Below, in pieces: positions 45,648-56,057 of a stretch of DNA of 64,000 nucleotides. The notes beneath the pieces are model-generated. The model ran no database searches and was not told the DNA's origin. It worked only from the letters and a program-made list of their open reading frames with translations. Both the position numbers and the translations under genes were made by a program. The stretch lies in the NCBI GenBank assembly GCA_019137255.1, contig WPDH01000075.1, forward strand, positions 124,001-188,000. Direction: 5' to 3'. The DNA comes from Corinectria fuckeliana (taxonomy: Eukaryota > Ascomycota > Sordariomycetes > Hypocreales > Nectriaceae). How positions within the stretch are numbered: the first letter of the stretch is position 1; every line of letters begins with the position of its first letter.

Positions 45648-47003
45648 ATGACCCAAATCCTCCCCCAGAGTCTCCTAACCCAGGGGCTGCCACTTATCTC
45701 CCGTGATGCGGACTCCAAGCAGCCATGGAGCTTCACTGAGCGGGCATACTACGACATCACTCCCCCCAGCGAGATCTCGGAAGCAGATGATGTCTTTCCT
45801 CAACCTGCTCCAGGCTCCATCGACAAGAACACCGAGCCGCTCGTTGCCGTCATTGGCGTCGGCTACGTTGGCGAGCACCTCGTCGGCGTCTTCTCGAAGA
45901 ATTACAATGTGCTTGGGTTCGATGTATCTGAAGCTCGAACCCAGCAATTGGCGCAAAAAGAGGCCGCAGGTAGCCGAGCGCGATTCACGTCCAAGGCCAG
46001 CGACCTTGCTGAAGCTACGCACTTTCTGATCTCGGTGCCGACGCTGTTGCTTCCAGACAAGACCATCGACTCATCCTACCTCCGCAGTGCGCTTTCTGCT
46101 GTTAGCCTTTATGCCAGACGAGGCGCAACTGTCGTGGTCGAGAGTTCCGTGGCGGTTGGCATGACCCGGGAACTTCTCGGGCCGCTCGCCAAAGAACGCG
46201 GATACTTTGCCGGCATGTCTCCAGAGCGCGTTGACCCTGGAAGAATTGAGCCGCCTGCCTATGCCATCCCAAAGGTCGTGTCTGGCCTAGACGATGTTGT
46301 CCCAGGCTCGCTTGATGCCATTATACGGCTGTACTCTCAGTCATTCGACCAAGTCGTGCCCGTCTCTCGACCTGAGGTTGCTGAGATGATGAAGCTGTAC
46401 GAGAACTGTCAGCGAATGGTTTGCATCGCCTACGCTAACGAGATGGCTGATGCCTGCCTCGGGCACAATATCGACCCGTTTGAGGTCTGCCGCGCCGCTT
46501 CCACCAAGCCCTTCGGCTATATGCCTTTCTCTCCGGGGCTTGGCGTTGGTGGACATTGCATTCCAGTCAACCCCTGGTACCTACTCTCCAACAGTCCCTT
46601 CCCGCTCCTCCAGACGGCTGCGGAGAAGATGACGGCACGGCCAGCCGCCGTTGCCCAGCGCGCCGTTGAGCGCCTATACACGGAAGCGCGAGAAGGGATG
46701 CGGCCGCGGGTTCTCGTCGTTGGTATCGGCTTCAAGCGCGGACAGGCTCATCTGGCCAACTCCCCCGGCCTAGAGCTCGCCAAGAGCCTGCTGTTGACCG
46801 ATAAGGTCGACGTCGCCTGGGCGGATCCGTTGGTGAAGCAAGAGGCGGTGCCCCAGATTGCCCGACTGGCCGAGAGCGACTGGACGGTGGAATCGCTGGA
46901 GCAGAAATTCGACATGGTCATCGTCGCCTTCCGCCAGGACGGCCTCGACTTTGACGTCCTGGAGCTCGTCCAGGGCGTGCATGTCGAGCGCTGGTGCGTC
47001 TGA
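45648..47003 (+). CDS. nucleotide-sugar dehydrogenase (UDP-ManNAc dehydrogenase type)
   Basis: NAD-dependent enzyme of the UDP-glucose/GDP-mannose dehydrogenase family, which oxidises C6 of a sugar nucleotide twice to the uronic acid. Single exon, 451 aa, first ATG in context CAACCATGA. After an N-terminal extension of about 62 residues comes the Rossmann motif VAVIGVGYVGEHL (GVGYVG at 70-75), then SVPTLL, VVESSVAVGMT and SPERVDPG (the E and R substrate residues). The central helix ENCQRMVCIAYANEMADAC follows, and the catalytic cysteine C304 sits in GVGGHCIPVNPWYL. The C-terminal domain begins VLVVGIGFKRG and has the SPGLELAKSLL block. The SPERVDPG and HCIPVNPWYL motifs resemble bacterial WecC-type UDP-ManNAc dehydrogenases more than animal UDP-glucose dehydrogenase. 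The substrate is unproven. Confidence 0.9.
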   Translation: MTQILPQSLLTQGLPLISRDADSKQPWSFTERAYYDITPPSEISEADDVFPQPAPGSIDKNTEPLVAVIGVGYVGEHLVGVFSKNYNVLGFDVSEARTQQLAQKEAAGSRARFTSKASDLAEATHFLISVPTLLLPDKTIDSSYLRSALSAVSLYARRGATVVVESSVAVGMTRELLGPLAKERGYFAGMSPERVDPGRIEPPAYAIPKVVSGLDDVVPGSLDAIIRLYSQSFDQVVPVSRPEVAEMMKLYENCQRMVCIAYANEMADACLGHNIDPFEVCRAASTKPFGYMPFSPGLGVGGHCIPVNPWYLLSNSPFPLLQTAAEKMTARPAAVAQRAVERLYTEAREGMRPRVLVVGIGFKRGQAHLANSPGLELAKSLLLTDKVDVAWADPLVKQEAVPQIARLAESDWTVESLEQKFDMVIVAFRQDGLDFDVLELVQGVHVERWCV

Positions 47004-47896
47004 GCCTCTGAGGCAGCTGCCGAAGCTGATGCTGATGGCGACGGCGATGATGATGATGAAAGGGCAGAGTGTCCGTCGTGTCAGGCCGTCGGCGTCGGCG
47101 TCGTATGTCGTTGGCTTTGAGTTGTGCAATCGGGGAGGGCTAAGTGGTGGCGTTTCCTTGGTGGCTTTGGCCACGCTTACGCTACCTACGTACCTACTGT
47201 AAGTATGGATGCTTCGTGTGTTAGGTTCGTGGCACTGTCGTTCTCGGTCGGTCACAGGCCAACACCGTCGCCACAGGCAGGTAGGCACTGGCCCATCGCT
47301 ACATCCTTCTTCGTTTTGTTACTTGTGGCTGGACCATTACAACCCGCGATGAGCGAAACCGTCAAAAGTCGGTGCTGGACCGACCCAAAAAAAAAATTCA
47401 CGATGAGAGTGGTGAAGGCATGAATTAATGGAAGCCACTTACTATGGCGACATGAATTGACATATTGAGTGAGCAATTGATGGATGAATTGGAACAACGG
47501 ATATCGATCTCTGGCGAGATGGTGGGCTACACAGGACAGGCCTTCGGAGAGTAACACGGCCAAGCCCTACACCCCCTTCTGTTTCTTCGTCTGGTGGCGT
47601 TTTACAACGTTTGGTTTTTTTTCTTTCTTTGTGTAATGGGAACAACATTGAAGGCAATTAAGGGGACAGAAAATACAACAGATTCAGGACACTTGCATCA
47701 GCACTTTCTCAAAGTCATTCAGTTCGATCTGAGTTGTTTCGAAACGACTCAATGGCTCATCATCAGCCCAACCTGTGATATGATGGAAACCCTACCCTAC
47801 GCTATCGATTGCGAGGGAATGATGATAGTCAAAACGGTGACCGTATCCCCCTATTCAAGGCACCTGCATCGCCACGACGCATATGTTCAGGGTAGC
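47004..47896. other. gene-free spacer
   Basis: 0.9 kb with no supported gene. Directly after the dehydrogenase stop is a GAT/GCG-rich repetitive stretch (47030-47100). Confidence 0.5.
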
Positions 47897-48184
47897 TTAA
47901 TTGGACCCTCGAAGAAGTTCCAGGTACGTAGCACGAGCCTGAACATCGCCGGCACAACCCTCGATGGTTCGGGTTAGCTGGAACTCAGAACGACCAAAGC
48001 CTGGGTGGTCGGGTGCGATGGGCCAACCGTTCTTCACACGCAACTCTTTGTGGAATTCCCGACAATCTAGACGTGAGGAGGGGGTTCCGTGGAGGAAGAT
48101 GACTGGGTCGTCCTGTTGGCGACGCGGATTCCGCCCATGAGATGAGTCGATTTGAGGTTGGGAGTCGAAAGGTGAGATTGACAA
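47897..48184 (-). pseudogene. alpha/beta-hydrolase fragment
   Basis: The minus strand encodes DPVIFLHGTPSSRLDCREF, then PIAPDHPGFGRSEFQLTRTI and GDVQARATYLELL. This is the oxyanion-hole region (HGTP) and the following strand of an alpha/beta hydrolase such as a proline-iminopeptidase-like or dehalogenase-like enzyme. The frame ends before the nucleophile elbow GxSxG, and no catalytic Asp/His part is found nearby. It is a truncated relic, with no start codon in a reasonable place. Confidence 0.75.
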
Positions 48185-48491
48185 AAGCTAATCGCGATCG
48201 CATCAAAGCATCCTCGTCCACCGTTACGCGAGTCCTCAGGCAATGTGCATTGGCCACACTGATTGGCGACGTTGCGACATGTTAATGTGAAGCTTACAGG
48301 GGGGCCTGATATCGTAGCTTCAGCTGGTAAGTTATTAGCCGGGCACGCTTTGACTTTCATTTTAATACAGTTTGATGACTGCTTCCGATGAGACATAACG
48401 GCATTCCATACTCCGTACTATGTACATTCCTCGCGGATCCATGTGGCTAACTCGATGTATATGATGGACAGAGGTCGTTACTCCACTGACA

Positions 48492-49684
48492 TCATTGACG
48501 ATCTTGTTGAACTGCCCATGGAACTTCTGATAAGATTCGCGAGCTTGGGAAGGCTGTTCTTGGGCATTGCTTGTGATTGTCTCGTGTTCCGCTCGGGCTT
48601 TTGGGAACTTTAGGCCTCTCGCTGGCAGACTCCTCCATTTTGATTAGATCCTGCTCCCTAGTCGCGATATGCTTGCGGAAGCGTCTGGCCATATCTTTCA
48701 TCTTCTCCCTTACATGTAGAGCTTCTTACTCCCTCTTATGAAGATCTTCCATTATGCTATGTTGTTTATCATCTTGAACGTTCTCTAGCTTCATTTCGGT
48801 CTCTGCCTTGAGTTCACGTAACTGAGAAGCATAGGCCGCGTTTACCTTGTTTAAATAGCTTTTCATCTCAGTTTCCAGCCTTTCAACTGTCGTTCATGGG
48901 CTTTGTGTGCTTCGTACAGCTCCTTAGCGGCCGCTATCTCTACTACAGTCTCGCCAAGCGTCTTCACCTGGTAGATAATCTCGCGTTGTAAATCTCGCGT
49001 TGTAATTGGAGTAAATCTGAAGTCTGCATGTCCGACTGCCGTAGGAAATGAGCCATGATTCGATTTTCTGAGGCTGCCTCTCTGGAAGGCTTCATGCGAC
49101 CCTTTTCATTATGGCGAAAGACGTCGCCACTCGGGTGATTAAGGAGCTAAAAAGCTTGCCACCGTATAATAGCTCGGCCTCTCGATTTTGAAGAGCTTTT
49201 CTCTCGGTAAGCTGGGCGCTTCAGGCCACATGGTTGTGACGATTGCGAGATTGGCATAAGACGAGAATTCACTATAGCTTTGACCATTGAAAGGTTGCGC
49301 ATGTTCGGTTCTGACATACGGTTGTCCGAGATGGGATGTAACATGAGCAGGCCGTGAATACGCCCGCCGTTTACGTACGAGGCGCCGAGCCAGGTAGCAA
49401 GTATTCCTACATAGTAGGGTACCGATTTCTGAGAAACTGGTGCCATTGAAGCCGGGAGTGTCCACAAGACATACTATTTGACCATTCCAACTAAAGTGAA
49501 AGATAGCTATAGAGTCGGTATCTTTCCCTGTGCACCGAGGGATAAAAGTGCTTTTGCCCGAACATGTCATGCCTAAACGAAGAAGGAATCCATCCCCCCG
49601 TTTAGGTCTCGAGACACCAGCAGAAGCCGAGAGGCGCAGCACTTGACTGGCCAACAATTCAGCCGTAGATTGTATATCATCCAT
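48492..49684 (-). pseudogene. AIG1-like GTPase with coiled-coil tail, broken
   Basis: The minus strand from 49684 begins MDDIQSTAEL and reads a P-loop GMTCSGKST, then TDSIAIFHFSWNGQIVCLVDTPGF (G3 motif DTPG). The frame shifts near 49400 into another frame containing WLGASYVNGGRIHG and LHPISDNRMSEPNMRNLSM, and shifts back near 49275 to ANLAIVTTMWPEAPS. Further down, VFRHNEKGR and a long Glu/Lys-rich coiled coil (for example LETEMKSYLNKV, ETEMKLENVQDD, KMKDMARRFRKHI) follow in shifting frames with at least two stops. The layout equals fungal AIG1/G-domain proteins with a C-terminal coiled coil. The gene is clearly inactive. The bases are not RIP-like, so decay was by ordinary indels. Confidence 0.8.
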
Positions 49685-50699
49685 GATGACTAGAGGGGTA
49701 TCGGGGGAGGGTAAAGCTGCAAACCCTACACTCTCGTGCTATGGGTAAGAATGACTACGAGACGAGGCAGACAAAGCACGACGCTCTGTGGAACAGGAAG
49801 TTGGTAGAATTTGAAGACGCAAGGTCATAAGAGAAAGGCAGGGTTGAAAGGCTCTATCTATTAGGTAGCTGAGCCGTTGTTTATGCTACTAGCCACTCCA
49901 CTCTGCCCAGACAAGAGATCCGGTCGGTCAAATAAGTCTAGACTGACTTCACGTTATACGAGTTTCTGTTTAGGTCCTCCTCAGGGCTTGCTTCATGAGG
50001 TTAGTAATTTGTGCTGCACCGCATGACTAAGAACCCCATTTGCGGCGGGAGCCCTGCGCTTTTCTTTTGTCTCGATGCTGGTAAATGGCTTTAAGATCCA
50101 AATAATTATCTAAGTACTTAGGGTTACGATCGGAAATGATCTCCGAGTCGGCTTGTAGTAAATAACTGCCGGGCGCTTTCTCCCAACTCATCTAGTCGGT
50201 GAATTCATCAGGCTCTCGTTGAAGGCGTCCGCTTCTTTTGGCTGCATACAAAGACGAGACAGAAAACAACAGCTTGAAGGCAGAAAAACCATGTTCAACG
50301 GCAAGTCCATGCTCCCGACTTCAAAGTAATTGTATCTAATTGTCAGCTAAGACGAAACTTCCCTTCGCGCAGCAGGCAACCCCCAAGCTCTGTTCCCAGC
50401 TCAGGAGGATTTTGGGGTAGCCAAACTCCTAGGTAGAACACGGTGGAAAGACTTGTGCTGCCCTGATCGTTTGCTGCTAACCGAGGAAACAGATCGACAG
50501 ATGTCTTCATCGCCATGATGGGGGTGAGGGAAGCGCTCTTTCACCTCAGCATACTCTGAGAAGCACGTCGGAATTGGTCATGATCTGAATGCATGTGAGT
50601 TAAGCCCACGTAAATTATGTGTTTGCCTACAGTGGATTTTAAGACAACCAAGCACATCAACTGTCTTTTCCTACCTATACGAGTTGTCGCCTAGCTGCA
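49685..50699. other. spacer between two divergent pseudogenes
   Basis: 1.0 kb between the presumed starts of the GTPase relic (-) and the coiled-coil relic (+), probably the former promoters. No feature seen. Confidence 0.4.
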
Positions 50700-52246
50700 C
50701 CGTGCATCTCATTGACAAGCCCGGTTCCGATGACACCAATAGAAGCGACACCGAGGTTCTTGACACCATTGCGAGAAGGAGCCGAAAGAAACGCCGAAAT
50801 TTTGGGGCTGAATCCTAGGAACGGGAAGCTCCTATTACTGACTCGACAACACGGCGGCTTCGGCAAGGCAGAACATCATCCACTTTCTGGTGAACCACAA
50901 CAGACCGATAGTCACAGACTTGCAAAAAAACAGCTAGTCGATGAGCGGCGCAGGCTAGATCAGACCTTCGGCCGATCGGGAACTCCAGGGCGAGCTGACC
51001 AGGGAGAGAGAAAAATGGGAAAACGACCGTCAACGGATCAGGAGACAGGTGAAAGAGGCCATGAAGCAAAATGATCGTGACGCCCAAGAGGCGCTCGAAG
51101 AAGACCGAGACAGGTACACACCCATGATCAAGAAGGCGGAGAGGAATACTAACGCCCTTCGCTCGACTGTGGAGGATCTCATTTCTTGACACGACAGCAA
51201 CTCGCCAAGGCGGGGGAAGCAGATGAGGGAGCAGCAATATTCTCACGCGGAGGAGCTTAGGCACATCAAAGACAAGCAGCTGCGTATTGAGCAGGAGAAA
51301 ACCGGGCTGGAACGAGAGGGAGAGAGAAAGGGAGGAAAGCACAGTAACAGCAAACAAAGCAGATTCAGATGATTGAGCCTAAGAACAATACGGCATGTTC
51401 ACCTTACTCGGCGACGATGGGCGGAACCTCCTTCATTTTATCAAGTCCTTTATCTTTCATTAGATATACATAACAGGTGTTGCAATTTGCCTACATGACT
51501 GTTGAACGGACATTGATCAGTGTTCACAGCAACACGACTTACCCCAACGAAAGTGTAGACTCAAAGTGGATCGATGCTGCGAGCTTTGGAGGTGAAGAAT
51601 CTTGGATTGCTCGCTACGCAGGTGACTATCGACGTAAGGCGTAAACCGAAGCTTCAGGACAAATGTGATGAGGTAACCATCGTGGTAGAGCAAAGTTCAG
51701 ACCTCGGCACCGGGTATTCGCACCTACGCCAAAGGATCGGTGAAAACGGACTTCAAAACCTCGAGATCTGTGCTCTCGGGCCCTAGAGAAATTCTTTGCG
51801 CGGTGGCAAGACGGCAAGACGAGCTGGCGGGCAACGCCTGAAGTCAGCTCCAGAATCAGGGAGGCCAGCAATAGTTCTAACCTATTTTCTGCGGCCTTCG
51901 GATACGGAGACTCCTTTGTTATCTCTTACAGAAGCGACTGGACTGGACTAGGGAATACTCGAAACCCGAGAGGGTCCTATCCCAAACTAAATGAAGTATT
52001 TTCCCAGAACAATATTCAGAGTATACTCGTGAGTAAGCGATCAAGTCCGGCAATGTGTAGAAACTCACATTTCACTAGGGCATCACGCTCAACCCTGAAA
52101 GTACAACTGATTTCTTGATCGTCTATAAACATCGCGGTGGGGATGGTCGCACCCATTCTAGATGGTGTTGCTCGGATGATACTGTCAGGCAAGCAACAGA
52201 TAAATGGTGGAACATGATTGTAGCCAAGTCTAGAACACGCGCCTAG
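50700..52246 (+). pseudogene. coiled-coil / aromatic-repeat protein, broken
   Basis: Open blocks in different plus-strand frames join into one decayed gene. Block one is a coiled coil at 50965-51189 (RELQGELTREREKWENDRQR, then EALEEDRDRYTPMIKKAERN, stop TGA). Block two continues the coiled coil near 51205-51345. Block three at about 51550-51785 contains KWIDAASFGGEESWIARYAG in one frame and NGLQNLEICALG in another. Block four at 51786-52028 has FFARWQDGKTSWR and FGYGDSFVISYRSDW. It is followed by a well-formed 50-nt intron (52029-52078, GTGAGT...TAG) and a last exon 52079-52246 with DFLIVYKHRGGDG, SRWCCSDDT and a proper stop. The FVxxYxDGxxxW-like elements look like a short beta repeat. Family not identified. 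Confidence 0.6.
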
Positions 52247-52970
52247 AACATTTTCCAACAAGCATTCGGAAACTTTATTTTCTGTCGATTGATCTCAATG
52301 AGCCGGAGAAGGCTGTCCACAAGAAGACATGGCTAGTCATTAGGCCTAGATCAAGGACGGTGCTTTGAGGGCTTGGTGAGATGGATACAACCGTGCGCCG
52401 GGGGATAATGTGTAACCAGAGACTCTCGTAAGACACCTCTACAGGCGGGGTTCTTAACATACGGCATATATAATACCTTACAAGGTACCAAGAGGCAGTC
52501 TAGCTCCACGTTTCATCTGGAGTGGCAACGCATAAACAGCCGACCGTTCCGAAACAAAATGGACAATTTTTACTTGTCCGAGGGTCTTTAGCGCCCAGTT
52601 GTAGGTTAAATGACGATGTTGATGATCAGCCTCTCCAATGAAGTTACTTTCTCGTTATATTGCATGTCGTTGGAAAACAGGATCTACTGAAATTAATTCT
52701 CAATGCTGTACTTCGTGTTATACCCTGGCAGGGGCGACAGACTTCCATGGTGGTGGGTGAATGCTGGAAGGCGAGACATGTATTACCGGATTCTTGCCCT
52801 GAGTGAATGGCCGGCCCATCGACGTCCGTAGTACAACTAGCAAGGAAACACATAATACCATATTTACGCTCGTACCACGCCCTGAAATCCTATTCACGTC
52901 TTGTGTTTACCTAAATATCCTAAGTGCACCTCGTCCTTCTTTTCACTTTACATCTTACTCAAGAGTCAAA
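52247..52970. other. upstream region of BBE-type oxidoreductase
   Basis: 0.7 kb with no supported gene. A CT-rich leader precedes the ATG at 52971. Confidence 0.5.
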
Positions 52971-54499
52971 ATGGGTAATGGACAGAGCTCCCCCGGCAAG
53001 ACGTGCCTCGATGCCATCTGCAGCGGCCGTACCGACTGCGTCTCCTATCCGAGCAATCCCCTGTACCATATCTCGTGGGCGAAGCCGTACAACCTCGAAG
53101 TCCCGGTCACGCCTGCGGCCGTTCTGCGACCCGACAACGCCCAAGATGTCGCCGACGCGGTCAAGTGCGCGAACGAAAATGGGTACAAGGTTCAGGCCAG
53201 ATCGGGAGGCCACTCGTACGGGTAAGGTCTAAGTTATACGTCTATTTTCTCTGGGGTCAGGCTGATGGAGAATAGAAACTTTGGTCTGGGAGGGGAAGAT
53301 GGGGCACTAGTACTCGACCTCGTCAACCTGAAAGGTTTCAGCATGGATGAGAAGACTTGGCACGCGACTGTCGGTGCTGGAACGCGGCTAGGAAAGCTGG
53401 ATGAGCACCTGCACGACAACGGCAAGAGAGCGATGGCTCATGGAACCTGTCCCGGAGTCGGCATCGGAGGGCATGCCACGATTGTGAGTTTCGCTCTATA
53501 CTTCGCCGGCGACAACTGACCAAGAAACAGGGCGGCCTCGGACCGATGTCGAGGATGTGGGGAAGCGCCCTCGACCATGTAGTCGAAGTAGAGGTAGTCA
53601 CAGCAGACGGTGATATTCAACGCGCGAGCGAAACAGAAAACATAGACTTGTTCTGGGCGCTTCGTGGAGCTGGAGCTAGCTTTGGAGTCATCACGGAGTT
53701 CGTGGTTCGGACCCACCCGGAGCCCGGCGATGTCATCGAGTACACCTACAGCCTGACATTTGGCTCTCAAGTGGAGATGGCGCCTGTCTACCAGGAGTGG
53801 CAGGAGTTCATCGGTGACCCGGACCTGGACCGGCGGTTCTCATCCCAGTTCATCGCCCAGTCGCTCGGGGCGCTCATCACGGGGACCTTCTACGGCACTG
53901 CGGATGAGTACAAGGAATCGGGGATTCCGGACAAGATACCTGGGGGAAGCAAAGACGGGAACGGGATACTGCTGACAGACTGGCTGGGCAGTCTCGGACA
54001 CCAGGCGGAAGTGGACGGTTTGGCGATTAGTGACCTGCCATCCCCATTTTACAGCAAATCGCTGGCGTTCAGGACAGAGGATTTGTTGTCCAAGGACGCC
54101 ATCACGGAGCTCTTCCAGTACATGGACGATGCGGACCACGGGACACTGCTGTGGGCCATCATCTTCAACTCGGAGGGCGGAGCGATGGGGGACACGGCGG
54201 CGGATGCAACGGCGTACCCACATCGGGACAAGACGATGATGTACCAGTCGTACGCAGTGGGCGTGCCGAAGGTATCGGACACGGCGCGGAAGTTCCTCAA
54301 CGGAGTTCACGCAAAGATCCAGGACGCGACGCCGGGTGCCAAGTCGACGTATGCAGGGTACATCGACACGGAGATGGACCGGGAGCAGGCGCAGGAGGTG
54401 TACTGGGGGAGCCATCTCTCGCGGCTGAGGGAGGTGAAGAAGAAGTGGGATCCCGAGGACCGCTTCCGCAACCCGCAGAGCGTGCAGCCGGCCAAGTAA
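52971..54499 (+). CDS. FAD-linked oxidoreductase, berberine-bridge-enzyme type
   Basis: Flavin oxidase of the FAD_binding_4 + BBE family. Three exons: 52971-53221, 53276-53483, 53531-54499, giving 475 aa. The FAD-binding PP-loop contains QARSGGHSYG, whose His would carry the 8-alpha FAD bond, and AHGTCPGVGIGGH supplies the Cys for the 6-S bond, so bicovalent FAD is expected as in glucooligosaccharide oxidase. GALRGAGASFGVITEF-like and the C-terminal BBE strand (EVYWGSHLSRLREVKKKWDP then FRNPQSV) are complete. The N-terminus MGNGQSSPGKTC has no signal peptide; it fits the N-myristoylation pattern MGxxxS and has a nearby Cys. The substrate is open: sugars, or a secondary-metabolite intermediate. 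No other biosynthetic gene stands beside it. Confidence 0.93.
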
Positions 54500-56057
54500 T
54501 TGACGGGGAGGGGAAGCGTTGGCGGGATTCTTGCCAAGACGATTAGGTACTGCGTGACAGCAAACAAAGTCATATCACGAACACACGGGTATCTTGACCC
54601 GAGACTCTGCTGCGAGATGGATGGACTAGCACCACCAGGCAGCAAAGATGATCAGCGACAACTGGTTAGAGCCTGGGATACTCGAAGCGACGAGGGCGGG
54701 GAAGGGCGTCAAGTCACGTACTGTGTAGATACTGTATGCGGGAGCCCACCAGGGAGCTGAGTGGGTTGTTCTATCTACAGGGTGGGATTCAGTGGGTTTC
54801 TATGCATGCAGTGGTGTTGTGCAATGCAACGTGACTACAACGCAAGCGGCTAGGGGCCCTTTGCACCCAAGACAGGGACGAGTCCATTGTGAGGATCGGA
54901 AGATTCGCCTGGGGAAGCAGCCTTGTTGATATTAGTAAAGAGCCAGGTAAATATATTAATTACGCAGTGAGTACATACCTAGCTAGTTAAGTTGCGGACG
55001 ACATTGGGGTATCTTGTCCTGGGTGAGGTCCCACCAACCAGCACAGCATGGCACCCGACATTCAACCCCGCGTTCTATGTTACTGTATCGAGCCAATCCT
55101 CGTGGACAATCAGTTAGTTACTTTGCCTTGCTCGGCCGGACCGGCCATTCTCGGCCCAACGTCTTTCCCCAAATGATCGTCAAAGGAGACATTCTGAGGA
55201 TGGCGCAGCACGATAACAGACACGCCGACGCCGACTCAGACCAGTCAGGCCTAAATCTCCGGTAACGTAAGGCAGCTACTTTGCGGGGCTCACAAAACCT
55301 ATCTCTGCGAGGTTGGCTGTCTTGTCCATCTTTCCTCCGACATCCAATCTAACAACACAACAACCGTCCCGGGGGTTCTCGAGTCTCCCAATATCTGCAT
55401 GCACTCTCAGAGTTCTGACACCTTGACAACCGATCTCGTCTCCCGCTCCACCAGCAAAAATTGGGTAAGGCAATCGAGATACGCATGCATAGTTCCTTGC
55501 CTTTGCCAATTCAACAGCACGCTGCTACTCTCTTGTAACACTTACACCGAATCTATGCCGGTCAACACCTTCGCTTGCACTGCACATACTTGCTATGTAC
55601 CAACACAAAGTCACCTTGTTGAGTCTCCATTGCTACTTACTAGCAGCCCCCGCTCATTGATCCTCGCACCCTCGACTTCGTTGCTCATCCTACCATTGTG
55701 CAAGCGCCCATCACATCTGCTGTTCGCCCACAAATCACCACCCCCTCGTCTGATTGATGCTTGATCCTCCTGGTCTCTCTGTTGGTTGTTAGCCCTCACG
55801 GGCTCCATTCCCGACCACCCTGTCACTGCCCTCAACTATCAAATCCTCTTCCCCGTCGCCGCACTAAAGCCGCAAGCCCCTGGCCCGGCTCCTACCCACT
55901 CCATTCCCGTCCCCATCTCCCGTTGTCAATGGTCCTCTTCGGGACGGCGTTGCGTTTGCATCTCGCTAGCGTCCACCCCCATGGCCCCCTCCCTCTCCGA
56001 ATTGCGCATCCCATTGCCATCCGGAAACTGACTGTGCTAGAACAGGCCGATCCTACA
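54500..56057. other. spacer and promoter of TPP enzyme
   Basis: 1.6 kb gene-free, with strongly C/T-rich DNA from about 55550 to 56050 leading into the next gene, typical of a fungal core promoter. An in-frame upstream ATG at 55929 is discussed with that gene. Confidence 0.5.
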
